Part shown: positions 7,900-19,112 of the stretch, in pieces
Layout: each line of letters starts with the position of its first letter
Position numbering within the stretch: position 1 is the first letter of the stretch
Source of the DNA: CAYJRR01 sp964372275 [NCBI: uncultured bacterium]
Lineage (GTDB): Bacteria > CAYJRR01
Direction: 5' to 3'
NCBI GenBank assembly: GCA_964372275.1
Contig: CAYJRR010000050.1
Location: forward strand, 1 to 31,244
Length of the DNA: 31,244 bases
The notes under the pieces: generated by a model
What the model was told of the DNA's origin: nothing
The model's database searches: none
What the model saw: only the letters and a program-made list of their open reading frames with translations
Position numbers and translations under genes: made by a program

Positions 7900-9450
7900 A
7901 TGGTTCGCACGCAGAACGAGCTGTCGAGAAGGACCTTCCTGCGCCGGGTGAGCGCGCTCCTGTCCACCGCCGGCGTCACCGCGGCCGCCCACTCGAGCCT
8001 GATGGATCGCATCGCACGCAAGGCCGCCCGCAAGTGGGGGAGCGACGCGCTCGCCGCCGACGGCATCGGCAGCGTCCACTTCTGCGTCGAAATCCTGATC
8101 CGCGCCGGCTTCCAGACCAACTGCCTCTTCCCCTCCGAAGGGCACTTGACCCCGTTCGGCTCCGCCTTGCGCAGCAGGGCGCTGAACCAGTACTCGAGCC
8201 CCGACAAGATCATCACGGTGCCGATCGCCGGGAGCCCGCGACCGCTCTACATCGCCCCCTACACCCGCACCCCCGGCACCGTCGAAGGGGCGCAGAAGCT
8301 GGCCGAATACGCCCCGCGGATCGCGATGACCGAGTCGGTGAAGCTCACCAACGGCCACACCGACGACTGGCGGGCGCGCTCGCCGAACAACCTGGCGATG
8401 TGCCCCACGGCGCTGCACGCGATGCACGCCCCGGGGTCGGCGGTGAAGGCGGTGGAGTTCAACCGGTTCGGCAACGGGATGACGATCAATCGCACCGGCG
8501 AGGAGGCGAACTTCTTCTCCAAGGTCGCGAACCGGAGCGAGTTCCTCGGACTCTACGAGGACCTCCCCAACTACTTCACCAAGGAGGAGCTCAAGCTCGC
8601 GATCGGCGAGATCGAGGACGGACTCGTCGTCGACGGCCGCGTCGGGGCGATCGGGGATCTCGACCGCCTGTTCCAGGCGAGCCAGATCAAGGGCTACGAC
8701 GACGCCGTCGCGCTCTCGCTCTCGGCGCGGGCGCAGGCGCAGCTCTCGATGAAACCCCGGGTGGCGATCGAAGGGATCGACGCGGCGGGACTGAGCCTCG
8801 ATCCGGCCTACGACGCGCAGCTGATCGCCGACTTCGGCGGGGCCGCCGAGATCAGTCGGTCGGTCGACGGCAACGTCCCGATCGGCCAGACGCTGGCCGG
8901 GATCGCCAAGGGCTTCCGGGCGAAGGCGCTCACAACTGCGACGATCACCCTAAACGCCGGAGACTGGCACTCCTTCGACAAGCCCTCGACGATCGACATG
9001 GCCAGCAGCCAGCAGGGGGAGTGGAACATCTGGCTGGGGAACGCGCTCTACGGGTTCCTGAAGACCCTCGACCGCACCCCCGACCCCCACGATCCGACGA
9101 AGAAGATGAGCGACAGCTTCTTCCTCTCCATCTCCTCCGAATTCACGCGCACCGCGATCCGGACCGACGACACCGACGATGGAGTGAACACCAACAACAA
9201 CGACGGCGGCTCGCAGGCGTTCATCTTCATCGGATCGAACGTCCGGGGCGGAAGCTACGGGAACGTCACCGGTCAGGGGGGCCTGGTCGGCTTCGATCCG
9301 GTGACCGGGCTGACCGGCGGGATGGCGCCGACCGAGTCCCAGGTCTGGAAGTCGGCGGGGGACCTGATCGGAATCCCGCGGCCGATCCTCGACGGCCAGA
9401 TCTCCGGCGGCGCGCCGATCCCAGTGCTCAACCGGCGCAACGCGGTCTGA
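7900..9450 (+). CDS. Tat-exported DUF1501 family protein
   Basis: Protein of 516 residues. The N-terminus carries a twin-arginine motif, SRRTFLRR at 9-16, followed by a moderately hydrophobic stretch with Ala/Thr, so it is probably exported folded. The C-terminal half shows the DUF1501 landmarks in degenerate form: LNAGDWHSFDKPS in place of the usual GGWDTH region, ISSEFTRTA in place of the SEFGRTP region, and AFIFIGSNVRGGSYG in place of the final GG-V-G-G segment. DUF1501 is related to the alkaline phosphatase/sulfatase fold and lacks a settled function; the metal-site residues here differ from the consensus, so activity is doubtful. It is preceded by a lipoprotein gene with which it forms a two-gene unit. 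A long hairpin follows the stop. Confidence 0.8.
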   Translation: MVRTQNELSRRTFLRRVSALLSTAGVTAAAHSSLMDRIARKAARKWGSDALAADGIGSVHFCVEILIRAGFQTNCLFPSEGHLTPFGSALRSRALNQYSSPDKIITVPIAGSPRPLYIAPYTRTPGTVEGAQKLAEYAPRIAMTESVKLTNGHTDDWRARSPNNLAMCPTALHAMHAPGSAVKAVEFNRFGNGMTINRTGEEANFFSKVANRSEFLGLYEDLPNYFTKEELKLAIGEIEDGLVVDGRVGAIGDLDRLFQASQIKGYDDAVALSLSARAQAQLSMKPRVAIEGIDAAGLSLDPAYDAQLIADFGGAAEISRSVDGNVPIGQTLAGIAKGFRAKALTTATITLNAGDWHSFDKPSTIDMASSQQGEWNIWLGNALYGFLKTLDRTPDPHDPTKKMSDSFFLSISSEFTRTAIRTDDTDDGVNTNNNDGGSQAFIFIGSNVRGGSYGNVTGQGGLVGFDPVTGLTGGMAPTESQVWKSAGDLIGIPRPILDGQISGGAPIPVLNRRNAV

Positions 9451-9456
9451 CCCTCA

Positions 9457-9493
9457 CGCCACGGCCGCCGGTGATAGGCTGGCGGCCGTGGCG
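9457..9493 (+). promoter_or_regulatory. 13-bp perfect hairpin covering the mocA start codon
   Basis: The arms CGCCACGGCCGCC (9457-9469) and GGCGGCCGTGGCG (9481-9493) are exact reverse complements around an 11-base loop. The GTG start of the mocA-like gene (9488-9490) sits inside the right arm, and the only ribosome-site-like purines (GATAGG) sit in the loop. There is no U-tract, so an ordinary intrinsic terminator for the preceding gene is unlikely on sequence alone. A translation-limiting structure or a Rho-assisted end are both possible. Confidence 0.6.
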
Positions 9494-10126
9494 GACGCGA
9501 TCCGGATCGCCGGGATCGTCCTCGCCGCGGGCAAGGGCTCGCGGATGGGAGGCCCCAAGGCGCTGATTCGGATCGGCGGGACGACGCTCCTCGAAGGGGC
9601 ACTCGAGGGGATGGCCGCCGCGAGGTTGGAGGACGTGGCGGTGGTCCTCGATCCGCGCGCCGAGATCTTCGGCGAGGCGAGCCGGATCGCCGCCGCCACC
9701 GGCGCGCGCGTCGTCGAGAACCCGGCTCCGGAGCACGGCATGCTCTCCTCCGTCCGCTGCGCCCTCGACGCGCTCGGCGAGCCGGCGGCCGGCCGTCCGG
9801 CCTCCGAATCGGACCGCGTCACCGCCGCCACCCACGTGGCGCTTCTTCCGGTCGACCATCCCCCGATTCGTGCCGAGACCTTTGCGCGACTCGCCGCGCA
9901 AGCGGCGAACCGGCCGGAGGCGATCGTCGTCCCGCGCTTCGGCGGACGGCGTGGCCACCCGGCGCTGTTTCCCCGGTCGCTCTTCCCCGCACTCGTGTCC
10001 GCCCCGAACGAGATCGGCGCCCGCGCCGTCCTCCGCGCTCACCCGGACCGTGTCCTCGAAATCGACGTCGACGACCCGGCGGTGGTGCGGGACCTCAACA
10101 CCCCCGACGACCTCCTCCGCGCGTAG
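9488..10126 (+). CDS. mocA: MocA-like molybdenum cofactor nucleotidyltransferase
   Basis: Protein of 212 residues of the NTP-transferase family. MocA attaches CMP to molybdopterin to form the cytosine-dinucleotide cofactor used by xanthine-dehydrogenase-type enzymes. Seen: nucleotide-binding signature LAAGKGSRM (12-20) followed by GGPKAL, the substrate loop EHGMLSSV (82-89), PVDHP (121-125) where the Asp binds the metal, GRRGHPALF (153-161), and the C-terminal DLNTPDDL (202-209). MobA (GMP transfer) is less likely given the RGHP-type motif and the xdhC neighbour. The GTG start is the only usable one before the signature and lies inside a perfect hairpin. It sits 69 bases before xdhC; together they are expected to mature the hydroxylase encoded at 2142-5865. 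Confidence 0.85.
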   Translation: MADAIRIAGIVLAAGKGSRMGGPKALIRIGGTTLLEGALEGMAAARLEDVAVVLDPRAEIFGEASRIAAATGARVVENPAPEHGMLSSVRCALDALGEPAAGRPASESDRVTAATHVALLPVDHPPIRAETFARLAAQAANRPEAIVVPRFGGRRGHPALFPRSLFPALVSAPNEIGARAVLRAHPDRVLEIDVDDPAVVRDLNTPDDLLRA

Positions 10127-10195
10127 GCCTCGACAGGCCGGCCGGCCTCGGCCATCCTCCCGACGAACCGACCCCGATCCCGGGGCGACGCGTGC

Positions 10196-11050
10196 GTGCC
10201 GGTGAACGACGCCGACGAAATCTTCGCCCCCCTGGCGGCGGAACGCGCCGCCGGGCGGGGGTGCGTGCTGGCGACGGTGGTGGCGACCGCCGGCTCGGCC
10301 CCGCGCGAGCCGGGGGCGAAGATGCTCGTCCGCGAGGACGGATCGATCGACGGCACCGTCGGCGGCGGCCCCCTCGAAGCGGAGGCGATCGCCGTCGCGC
10401 GCGAGCTCCTCGCCCGCGGCGACGCCTCCCAAAAGCGGGAGTTCGAGCTCGCCCACCGCGGACCCGCCTCGCTCAAGATGCGCTGCGGCGGGCGGGTGGA
10501 GATCTTCTTCGACGTGCAGCGCCCGCCGCCGGCGATCGTGGTGATCGGCGGCGGACACGTCGGGCGCGCCACGGCGGCGGTCGCCGTCGCCGCCGGGATC
10601 CCCACCGTCGTCGCCGACGACCGCCCCGAGTTCGCCGATCCGGGCCGGTTTCCCGGGGCGCGCGTCCTGCACGCCGACCTGCGCTCCTCCCGGCCGCTCG
10701 ACGGCGTCCCGGTCCGCCCCGGGGATGCGCTGGTGATCGTCACCCGCTGCCACGACGTCGACGAGGGGGTCCTGCGCGCCGCGCTCGGCTCCGAGGCCGA
10801 CTACGTGGGGATGATCGGCAGCAGACGAAAGGTGTCGGAGATCTTCGGCCGGCTCGCCGCCGACGGGATCGACCCCGCCGCCGACCCGCGCGTCCACGCG
10901 CCGATCGGACTGGCACTCGGAAGCGACGCTCCCGGCGAGATCGCCGTCTCGATCGTGGCCGAGATTCTCCGGCTCCGGTCCGGCCGCGATGCCTCGCACC
11001 TCCGGGATTCGCTGCCCCTCCGCCGTCCGCGCGCGCGACGAAACGCCTGA
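10196..11050 (+). CDS. xdhC: XdhC/CoxF family molybdenum hydroxylase maturation protein
   Basis: Protein of 284 residues. XdhC binds molybdenum cofactor, promotes its sulfuration and hands it to xanthine dehydrogenase-type enzymes. Seen: the N-terminal XdhC/CoxI domain with ATVVATAGSAPREPGAKM (26-43), the GTVGGG turn (53-58) and the Cys in MRCGG (95-99); then a C-terminal Rossmann domain beginning with VIGGGHVGRATA and containing YVGMIGSRRK and the APIGLALGSDAPGEIAVSI stretch. The frame opens with GTG at 10196; a second GTG at 10202 is equally possible. The length is typical for the two-domain form. Its place between mocA and a pterin dehydratase supports a molybdenum-cofactor role. Confidence 0.9.
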   Translation: MPVNDADEIFAPLAAERAAGRGCVLATVVATAGSAPREPGAKMLVREDGSIDGTVGGGPLEAEAIAVARELLARGDASQKREFELAHRGPASLKMRCGGRVEIFFDVQRPPPAIVVIGGGHVGRATAAVAVAAGIPTVVADDRPEFADPGRFPGARVLHADLRSSRPLDGVPVRPGDALVIVTRCHDVDEGVLRAALGSEADYVGMIGSRRKVSEIFGRLAADGIDPAADPRVHAPIGLALGSDAPGEIAVSIVAEILRLRSGRDASHLRDSLPLRRPRARRNA

Positions 11051-11109
11051 GCCGGTCCGCGGCGGCCCAGGCATTGCGTCGGCGCGCCTTCGTGCCGACA
11101 CTTTTGGCC

Positions 11110-11478
11110 ATGCCCTCCCCCGAGCTCGCCGACCTGACGACGTTGCGCTGCGTCCCCTGCGAAGGGGGCGTTCCCCCGCTCGATGCCGGCCGGGTCGACG
11201 CGTTGCTGCCGCAGGTGCCCGGCTGGACGGCCGCCACCGCTTCCGGGGGCGAACGGCGCCTGCGCAAGCGCTTCACGTTCCGCGATTTCGCCGCGGCGAT
11301 GGCATTCCTGAACCGGGTCGCCGCGCTCGCCGAGTCCGAAGGGCACCACCCCGACTTTCACGTGAGCTGGAACAAGGTCGACTTCGAGATCTGGACCCAC
11401 GCCATCGGCGGACTCTCGGAGAACGACTTCATCCTCGCCGCGAAGATCGAGCGGCTGGTCGCGCCCGTGACCCCTTGA
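11110..11478 (+). CDS. phhB: Pterin-4a-carbinolamine dehydratase (PCD) family protein
   Basis: Protein of 122 residues. PCD dehydrates 4a-hydroxytetrahydropterin, recycling the cofactor of aromatic amino acid hydroxylases. The catalytic signature is intact: the His pair in EGHHPDF (H79, H80) and H97 in IWTHAIGGLSENDF. The N-terminus has the common bacterial C-x-P-C-x-G-G-V-P-P-L stretch (14-24). No aromatic hydroxylase is in the window. Instead the gene follows xdhC by 59 bases, and a subset of PCD homologues has been linked to molybdopterin metabolism by gene clustering, so a role in molybdenum cofactor handling is a reasonable alternative. Starting at ATG 11110 keeps the whole conserved N-terminal motif. 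Confidence 0.9.
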   Translation: MPSPELADLTTLRCVPCEGGVPPLDAGRVDALLPQVPGWTAATASGGERRLRKRFTFRDFAAAMAFLNRVAALAESEGHHPDFHVSWNKVDFEIWTHAIGGLSENDFILAAKIERLVAPVTP

Positions 11479-11511
11479 CCAAAGTCCCTGAATCGGGGCA
11501 GGGTCGCCTTC

Positions 11512-12692
<1,181 letters not shown>

Positions 12693-12693
<1 letters not shown>

Positions 12694-12732
12694 CCGGACC
12701 GACCCGACCGGTCCGGCGATGGACGCCTTTTT
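12693..12732 (+). terminator. Probable terminator of gltA
   Basis: The arms GCCGGACC (12693-12700) and GGTCCGGC (12710-12717) pair perfectly around a nine-base loop. A run of five T (12728-12732) follows after ten bases, further than in a textbook intrinsic terminator. It lies directly before the lon promoter. Confidence 0.5.
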
Positions 12733-12744
12733 GCGCCGCGCGAA

Positions 12745-12776
12745 TTGCCTGGGGCCTGCGGGGCCTGTGCTATAGA
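12745..12776 (+). promoter_or_regulatory. Probable lon promoter (extended -10)
   Basis: TGCTATAGA at 12768-12776 is an extended -10 element (TG, one base, TATAGA). A weak -35 candidate TTGCCT lies at 12745-12750 with a long 20-base spacer, so recognition would rely on the extended -10. Transcription would start near 12783, leaving about 100 untranslated bases before lon. I see no CIRCE or sigma-32-type element. Confidence 0.5.
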
Positions 12777-12882
12777 TAGAAGCGAGAAGGCGGCCGGTGC
12801 GCGCGCATTCGGCGGCGGGAGGGGAGCTTCGTGACAAAGCCCGCCCGCCGAGCGTCCGGCGGCCAAAACCCGAGGATTCTGA

Positions 12883-15372
<2,490 letters not shown>

Positions 15373-15378
15373 TCGCAT

Positions 15379-15397
15379 CGGGGGCTCGGCGCCCCCG
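15379..15397 (+). terminator. GC hairpin after lon
   Basis: CGGGGGC (15379-15385) pairs with GCCCCCG (15391-15397) around a five-base loop, beginning seven bases after the lon stop. There is no T-run, so termination here may need Rho. Confidence 0.4.
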
Positions 15398-15447
15398 CCC
15401 CGCCTGTCCGCGGGTCCCCTCCCCCGCTCGCCGTCACGAGACGTTCT

Positions 15448-15463
15448 TCGGGCCTAGGCCCGA
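15448..15463. other. 16-bp perfect palindrome in the lon-EEP intergenic region
   Basis: TCGGGCCTAGGCCCGA reads identically on both strands. It lies in the 249-base gap between lon and the secreted phosphatase-fold gene. It could be an operator half-site pair or chance in GC-rich DNA. The rest of the gap shows no gene. Confidence 0.35.
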
Positions 15464-15621
15464 GTGGGATCTGGGCGGGCCATTGGGACACCGAGGGGAC
15501 GCGCGGGCGGTTCCCCGACCTTCCACGTCGCAGATCCCGAAACGCTGTTCCGACGGTGACTTCGGCGGCGCGAGCGCCGTGGCATGCGCGCTGCTCCCTC
15601 GTCTGGCCGAGGGAGGTTCCG

Positions 15622-16779
15622 ATGGCCAAGGGGAGAGCCGTTCTCGCGCTGTCGACGCTGCTGTTCGCCGCCACCGCGCAGGCGCAGACCGAGCAGTCGT
15701 GCACCCAGTCGCCCGATCCGCTCGGCGCGCTCGTCGACGCCTTTCCGTCGCAAGGGGCGACGTCGACCTGCGGGGGCGCGCCGTTCGTGCGCCGCGATGC
15801 GCCGCTGGCGGCGCCGGTGGAGGGGCTCTCCGAGCTGCCGGGGATTCCGCTCCCGAGCCGCGGCCCCGATGCCGACGGCTACTTCCATCCCGATCCCGGC
15901 TACGTCGAAGGAGGCACCTTCGCCACGCCGCTCGACCGCGCCGAATGGCGGGTCGACCCGTCGAAGGTGGCGCCGCGCGCCGCCCCCGGCTTCGTGCGGA
16001 TGGTCGAATGGAACGTCGCACGCGGCGCGAAGCTCGACGGAGCGGTCAAGCAGCTCAAGAAGATCAACGCCGACGTGATCGTGCTCAACGAGACCGACCT
16101 CTACGGCGGGAGCAGCGGCGGGAAAGTGGTCGCGCGGGAGATCGCGGCGGCGCTGGGTTACAGCTACGTCACCGCCGTCGAGTTCAACGAGCGCCGCGAC
16201 GACCGGCGCGGCTCGAGCGGAAACGCCGTCCTGTCGCGCTGGCCGCTCACCGATCCGAGGTTCTTCTCCATCCCGATGTTCACCGAGAACGGCGGCTACG
16301 ACTGGGCGCACAGCCGTACCGAGCCGCGGTGCGGGCAGCGCAGCGCGATCGCCACCCGGATCGACGTCCCCGACGCGCTCGGCGGCACGCGGACCTTGAA
16401 CGTCGTTTCGCTCCACACCGAGAACAAGACCACGCCGCGCGTGCGGCGGAGGCAGTTCGACGCCGTCCGCGAGGCCCTCACCCGGCCCGGCGAGCCGACG
16501 GTGATGGCCGGGGACCTGAACACCTTTCTCGCCACCGAGCGGCTCGCCTTCCGCGACCACCTGCGGCGGAACGCGGGACTCGTCGACTGCGCCAACGGCG
16601 ACCTGACGCCGACCTTCTCCGCCGGCCCGGTTCCGGTCCCGATCCGGCTCGACTGGGTGATCGTCCAGGCCGGCTCCGAGAACTCGCTCGCCTGCCTTCC
16701 CGGCAGCTACCGCGTCCTCGACCACGGCGGCGCCAGCGACCACATGCCGGTCCGGGTCGAGCTGCGCGTCCGGAACTAG
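15622..16779 (+). CDS. Secreted endonuclease/exonuclease/phosphatase (EEP) family protein
   Basis: Protein of 385 residues with a Sec signal peptide (hydrophobic core AVLALSTLLFAATAQAQ, cleavage near 22), so it acts in the periplasm or outside. The EEP metal-dependent hydrolase fold is shown by N131 in VEWNVARG, E157 in IVLNETD, H265 in SLHTENK, D298/N300 in MAGDLNTF and D373/H374 in ASDHMPV, all at the expected spacing. Members cleave phosphodiesters in nucleic acids, inositol phosphates or sphingomyelin; the substrate here is unknown. Four or more cysteines suggest disulfides. The start is supported by GGGAGG at 15611-15616. The first 120 residues before the catalytic domain have no recognised fold. 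Confidence 0.88.
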   Translation: MAKGRAVLALSTLLFAATAQAQTEQSCTQSPDPLGALVDAFPSQGATSTCGGAPFVRRDAPLAAPVEGLSELPGIPLPSRGPDADGYFHPDPGYVEGGTFATPLDRAEWRVDPSKVAPRAAPGFVRMVEWNVARGAKLDGAVKQLKKINADVIVLNETDLYGGSSGGKVVAREIAAALGYSYVTAVEFNERRDDRRGSSGNAVLSRWPLTDPRFFSIPMFTENGGYDWAHSRTEPRCGQRSAIATRIDVPDALGGTRTLNVVSLHTENKTTPRVRRRQFDAVREALTRPGEPTVMAGDLNTFLATERLAFRDHLRRNAGLVDCANGDLTPTFSAGPVPVPIRLDWVIVQAGSENSLACLPGSYRVLDHGGASDHMPVRVELRVRN

Positions 16780-16818
16780 CGACGGCTCGCGATTCGGGAC
16801 CCGACGCTCCGCAAAAGA

Positions 16819-16857
16819 CGCCGCGGGTGCGCGTGAAAGCCACGCGCACCCGCGGCG
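16819..16857 (-). terminator. Intrinsic terminator between convergent genes
   Basis: A perfect 17-bp stem: 16819-16835 pairs with 16841-16857 around a five-base loop. On the minus strand it is followed by TCTTTTGC, a usable U-tract, so it most clearly ends the acidic lipoprotein gene (stop at 16874). On the plus strand there is no T-run after it, but the hairpin may also stop transcripts of the EEP gene. Confidence 0.85.
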
Positions 16858-16873
16858 AGCGGACGTGCCCGCT

Positions 16874-17731
16874 TTACGTACCGTCGTAGGTGACGGTCCA
16901 GTCGTCGCACGCGTTCCAGGTGACGGTGATCGAGCCGTCGCCCGAGACGGCGAGAAGCGTTCCCGAGACGATCGCCGATTCGCACGAGGGATCGATCACC
17001 AGCGGATCGGGGGTCGAGACTTCCGTCGAGACCGTCTCGCCGTCGAACGTCTCGCTCCACGTCCCCTCGATCGTGTAGGTGCCGGCGACCAGCTCGTCGA
17101 CGAACGGCTCGTCGGGGGTGTAGAGGTAGACCAGGTTCTCGGTCACGCCGCCGGCGACCTGTTCCCCGTCGCCGTTCGCGGCGTAGTCGATCACCAGATC
17201 GGTCTCGTATCGGAACGCCCCTTCCGGCCGGGTCGAGGAGATCGTCCCGTCGATCGACTGGCTTGCGGAGTAGCCCTCGCCGCTCACCGCGTAGTCGAGG
17301 TCGAACGCTTCGTCGAAGGCGTAGTCGGCGGCGTCGGGGGAGGTGTCCTCGAGGTCGACCGTCCCGGAGTAGGTCTCGCTCCACCCGTCGTCCGATTCGG
17401 CGCAGTCGAAGGTGTAGGTGGCGTCGAGCGGGATCTCGTCGCCGTCGGCGTCGGTCGTGTCCCCCGAGACCGTCCAGCACTCCTCGTACTCTTCGTCGTC
17501 CTCCCACTCCTCGTCGTCCTCGCCGGCGAAAGCGGGGCCGTCACCGCCTCCCCCCGCCGTCCCCATTCCGTAGAGCGCGTCGGTCGCCTTGTCGTGGAGC
17601 CTCGCCCCGACCGCCTGGCTGTTTTCGGCGTCGAGCCCGCCGGTGGGCGAGGAGAGGCTCGAGTCGTTGAGGCAACCGCCGACGAGTGCGGCGGAGAGAG
17701 GGACCCACAGTGTCTTCTTCACCAGTTCCAT
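16874..17731 (-). CDS. Acidic predicted lipoprotein
   Basis: Protein of 285 residues, not assignable to a family. It begins with a lipoprotein signal (ELVKKTLWVPLSAALVGGC, lipidated Cys at 20), and the start is supported by GGAGGG just upstream. The mature protein is strikingly acidic, with a cluster EDDEEWEDDEEYEE near 70-84 and Thr/Ser/Asp-rich beta-like stretches (YSGTVDLEDTSPDAADY, TYTIEGTWSETFDGE). Four cysteines after the lipid Cys could form two disulfides. The calcium-loving composition suggests a surface or periplasmic binding protein, but that is only a guess. It is divergent from the PEBP gene across a 320-base region and ends at a strong terminator. Confidence 0.8.
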   Translation of the reverse strand: MELVKKTLWVPLSAALVGGCLNDSSLSSPTGGLDAENSQAVGARLHDKATDALYGMGTAGGGGDGPAFAGEDDEEWEDDEEYEECWTVSGDTTDADGDEIPLDATYTFDCAESDDGWSETYSGTVDLEDTSPDAADYAFDEAFDLDYAVSGEGYSASQSIDGTISSTRPEGAFRYETDLVIDYAANGDGEQVAGGVTENLVYLYTPDEPFVDELVAGTYTIEGTWSETFDGETVSTEVSTPDPLVIDPSCESAIVSGTLLAVSGDGSITVTWNACDDWTVTYDGT

Positions 17732-18051
17732 CGTTCGACCCTCCGAGTGAATGCTCGGTTCGTTGCCCGTGCCCTGGGTAGACGCGCGACCCTCCCTCGC
17801 GCCGGCCGCTGATCGTGCAAGTCATCGGCCACGCGGTTCACGGCGGGATCCACCCGCAATCCGGCCATCGAGATCATGAACCGGCGTTTTCGCGTTGGCG
17901 CCGTTCGTTCCAATTGGACGAATTGCGACTACGCGACACGCTGTCGCGTGCGAGCCAATCGGTCGCGAACCGGTTCGATCCGCGCCGGCCTCGCCACGCA
18001 CGGACGGAGGCGCATCCGATCGCGTGCGCACGGCCGCGCTCCGGAGGTCGC
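17732..18051. promoter_or_regulatory. Divergent intergenic region with three palindromes
   Basis: No gene is supported in these 320 bases between the acidic lipoprotein (minus) and the PEBP gene (plus). Composition is less GC-rich around 17885-17930. Three inverted repeats cluster within 69 bases: TCCAATTGGA (17909-17918), ACGCGACA-CGC-TGTCGCGT (17931-17949) and CGAACCGGTTCG (17966-17977). This is the kind of spacing seen for regulator binding sites in a shared promoter region. I could not fix a convincing -35/-10 pair. The ribosome site for the plus-strand gene (GGAGG) is just before 18052. Confidence 0.45.
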
Positions 18052-18552
18052 ATGCCCCTCGTCCTGAAGTCGTCGGCGTTCTCGAACGGCGGGGAGATCC
18101 CGTCCAGGTTCACCTGCGAAGGATCGGACGTCTCGCCGCCGCTCGCCTGGACCGGCGTCCCCGCGGGCGCGAAGAGCCTCGCCCTGATCGTCGACGACCC
18201 CGACGCCCCCGATCCGAAGGCGCCGCAGCGAACGTTCGTGCATTGGGTGCTCTACAACATCCCCTCCGGCGCGAAAACGCTCCCCGAGGACGCCCGCGAC
18301 GAGAACAGCGGCCTGCCGCACGGCACGCGGCGCGGGACGAACGACTGGCGAAAGATGGGCTACGGCGGTCCCTGCCCCCCGATCGGCCGCCACCGCTACT
18401 TCTTCAAGCTCTACGCCCTCGACACCGTCTTCGTGGCACTGGTCGCCGCGACCAAGGCCGAGCTCGAGCAGGCGATGGAAGGCCACGTTCTCGAGTTCGC
18501 GGAGCTGGTGGGAACCTACGAGAAGCACCCCGGCGCCGAAGCGCGGCCATAG
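18052..18552 (+). CDS. YbhB/YbcL family PEBP (Raf-kinase-inhibitor-like) protein
   Basis: Protein of 166 residues of the phosphatidylethanolamine-binding protein family. The landmark motifs are DPDAPDP (ligand-pocket Asp), THVHW-like FVHWVLYNI, and GPCPPIGRHRYFFKLYALD, including the conserved GxHRY-type loop. The LTSPAF-like start reads LKSSAFSNGGEIPSRFTC. No signal peptide, so cytoplasmic. The physiological role of bacterial PEBPs is poorly defined; anion or small-molecule binding is seen in structures. ATG 18052 is supported by an upstream CCGGAGG. It is convergent with the OmpA-domain gene. Confidence 0.92.
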   Translation: MPLVLKSSAFSNGGEIPSRFTCEGSDVSPPLAWTGVPAGAKSLALIVDDPDAPDPKAPQRTFVHWVLYNIPSGAKTLPEDARDENSGLPHGTRRGTNDWRKMGYGGPCPPIGRHRYFFKLYALDTVFVALVAATKAELEQAMEGHVLEFAELVGTYEKHPGAEARP

Positions 18553-18584
18553 CGATCGCGGAATCCGATCGGTTCCGAGCCCCG

Positions 18585-19055
18585 TCACGGCGGGACGAGC
18601 TTCACCTCGACCCGCCGATTCGCGGCGCGTCCCGCGGAATTCCGGTTCTCCTCCGCCGGCCGCGCCTCCCCGTAGGCCTTCCGCACCAACCGGCGCGGAT
18701 CGATCCCCGCCCCGACCAACCACGTCGCCACCGCGTCGGCTCGCCGCTTGGCGAGCGCGGCGTTCACCGCCTCGTCGCCGACGTCGTCGGTGTGTCCGTC
18801 GACCTGGATCGGCTCCGGCCGCGCCTTGGCCGCCTCCACGAACGCCCGCAGATCCGCCTCCGCATCGCCCGGCACCCGATCGGTGCCCGACGCGAAGCGG
18901 ACGATCACCTTCGGCGGCGGCGCCCCCGCGTCCGCCGCCTCCGCCGGCGCCGGCGTCGGGGTCTCCTCCTCGGAGAGGAAGACCGGCTCCCGCCCGAACG
19001 CCACGCCCACCACGCAGAAAACGACCATCGCCACGATCCACCCGACGCGTCCCAT
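18585..19055 (-). CDS. Small OmpA-domain protein
   Basis: Protein of 156 residues: an N-terminal membrane segment or uncleaved signal (VGWIVAMVVFCVVGVAF), a Pro/Ala/Glu-rich linker (about 28-48) and an OmpA C-terminal domain (about 48-154). The peptidoglycan-binding residues are visible: the Asp in GHTDDVG (87-93) and the Arg in AANRRVEV (144-151), with KRRADAV between them. It probably anchors to the cell wall from the inner membrane or periplasm. It is a separate gene from the stator cluster at 21632-31244 and shows no MotB-like transmembrane Asp. It is divergent from the tRNA promoter. Confidence 0.88.
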   Translation of the reverse strand: MGRVGWIVAMVVFCVVGVAFGREPVFLSEEETPTPAPAEAADAGAPPPKVIVRFASGTDRVPGDAEADLRAFVEAAKARPEPIQVDGHTDDVGDEAVNAALAKRRADAVATWLVGAGIDPRRLVRKAYGEARPAEENRNSAGRAANRRVEVKLVPP

Positions 19056-19112
19056 GCGTCCCGATTCTACCCGGCCCCGCGCACGCCCCCCCTCCCAACG
19101 GCGCGAGTTTCC

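Noticed and set aside
5881-8427. Minus-strand open frame of 848 codons running across the beta-propeller and lipoprotein/DUF1501 genes
   Set aside because: It spans divergently transcribed real genes and has an Arg/Gly/Pro-rich shadow composition.
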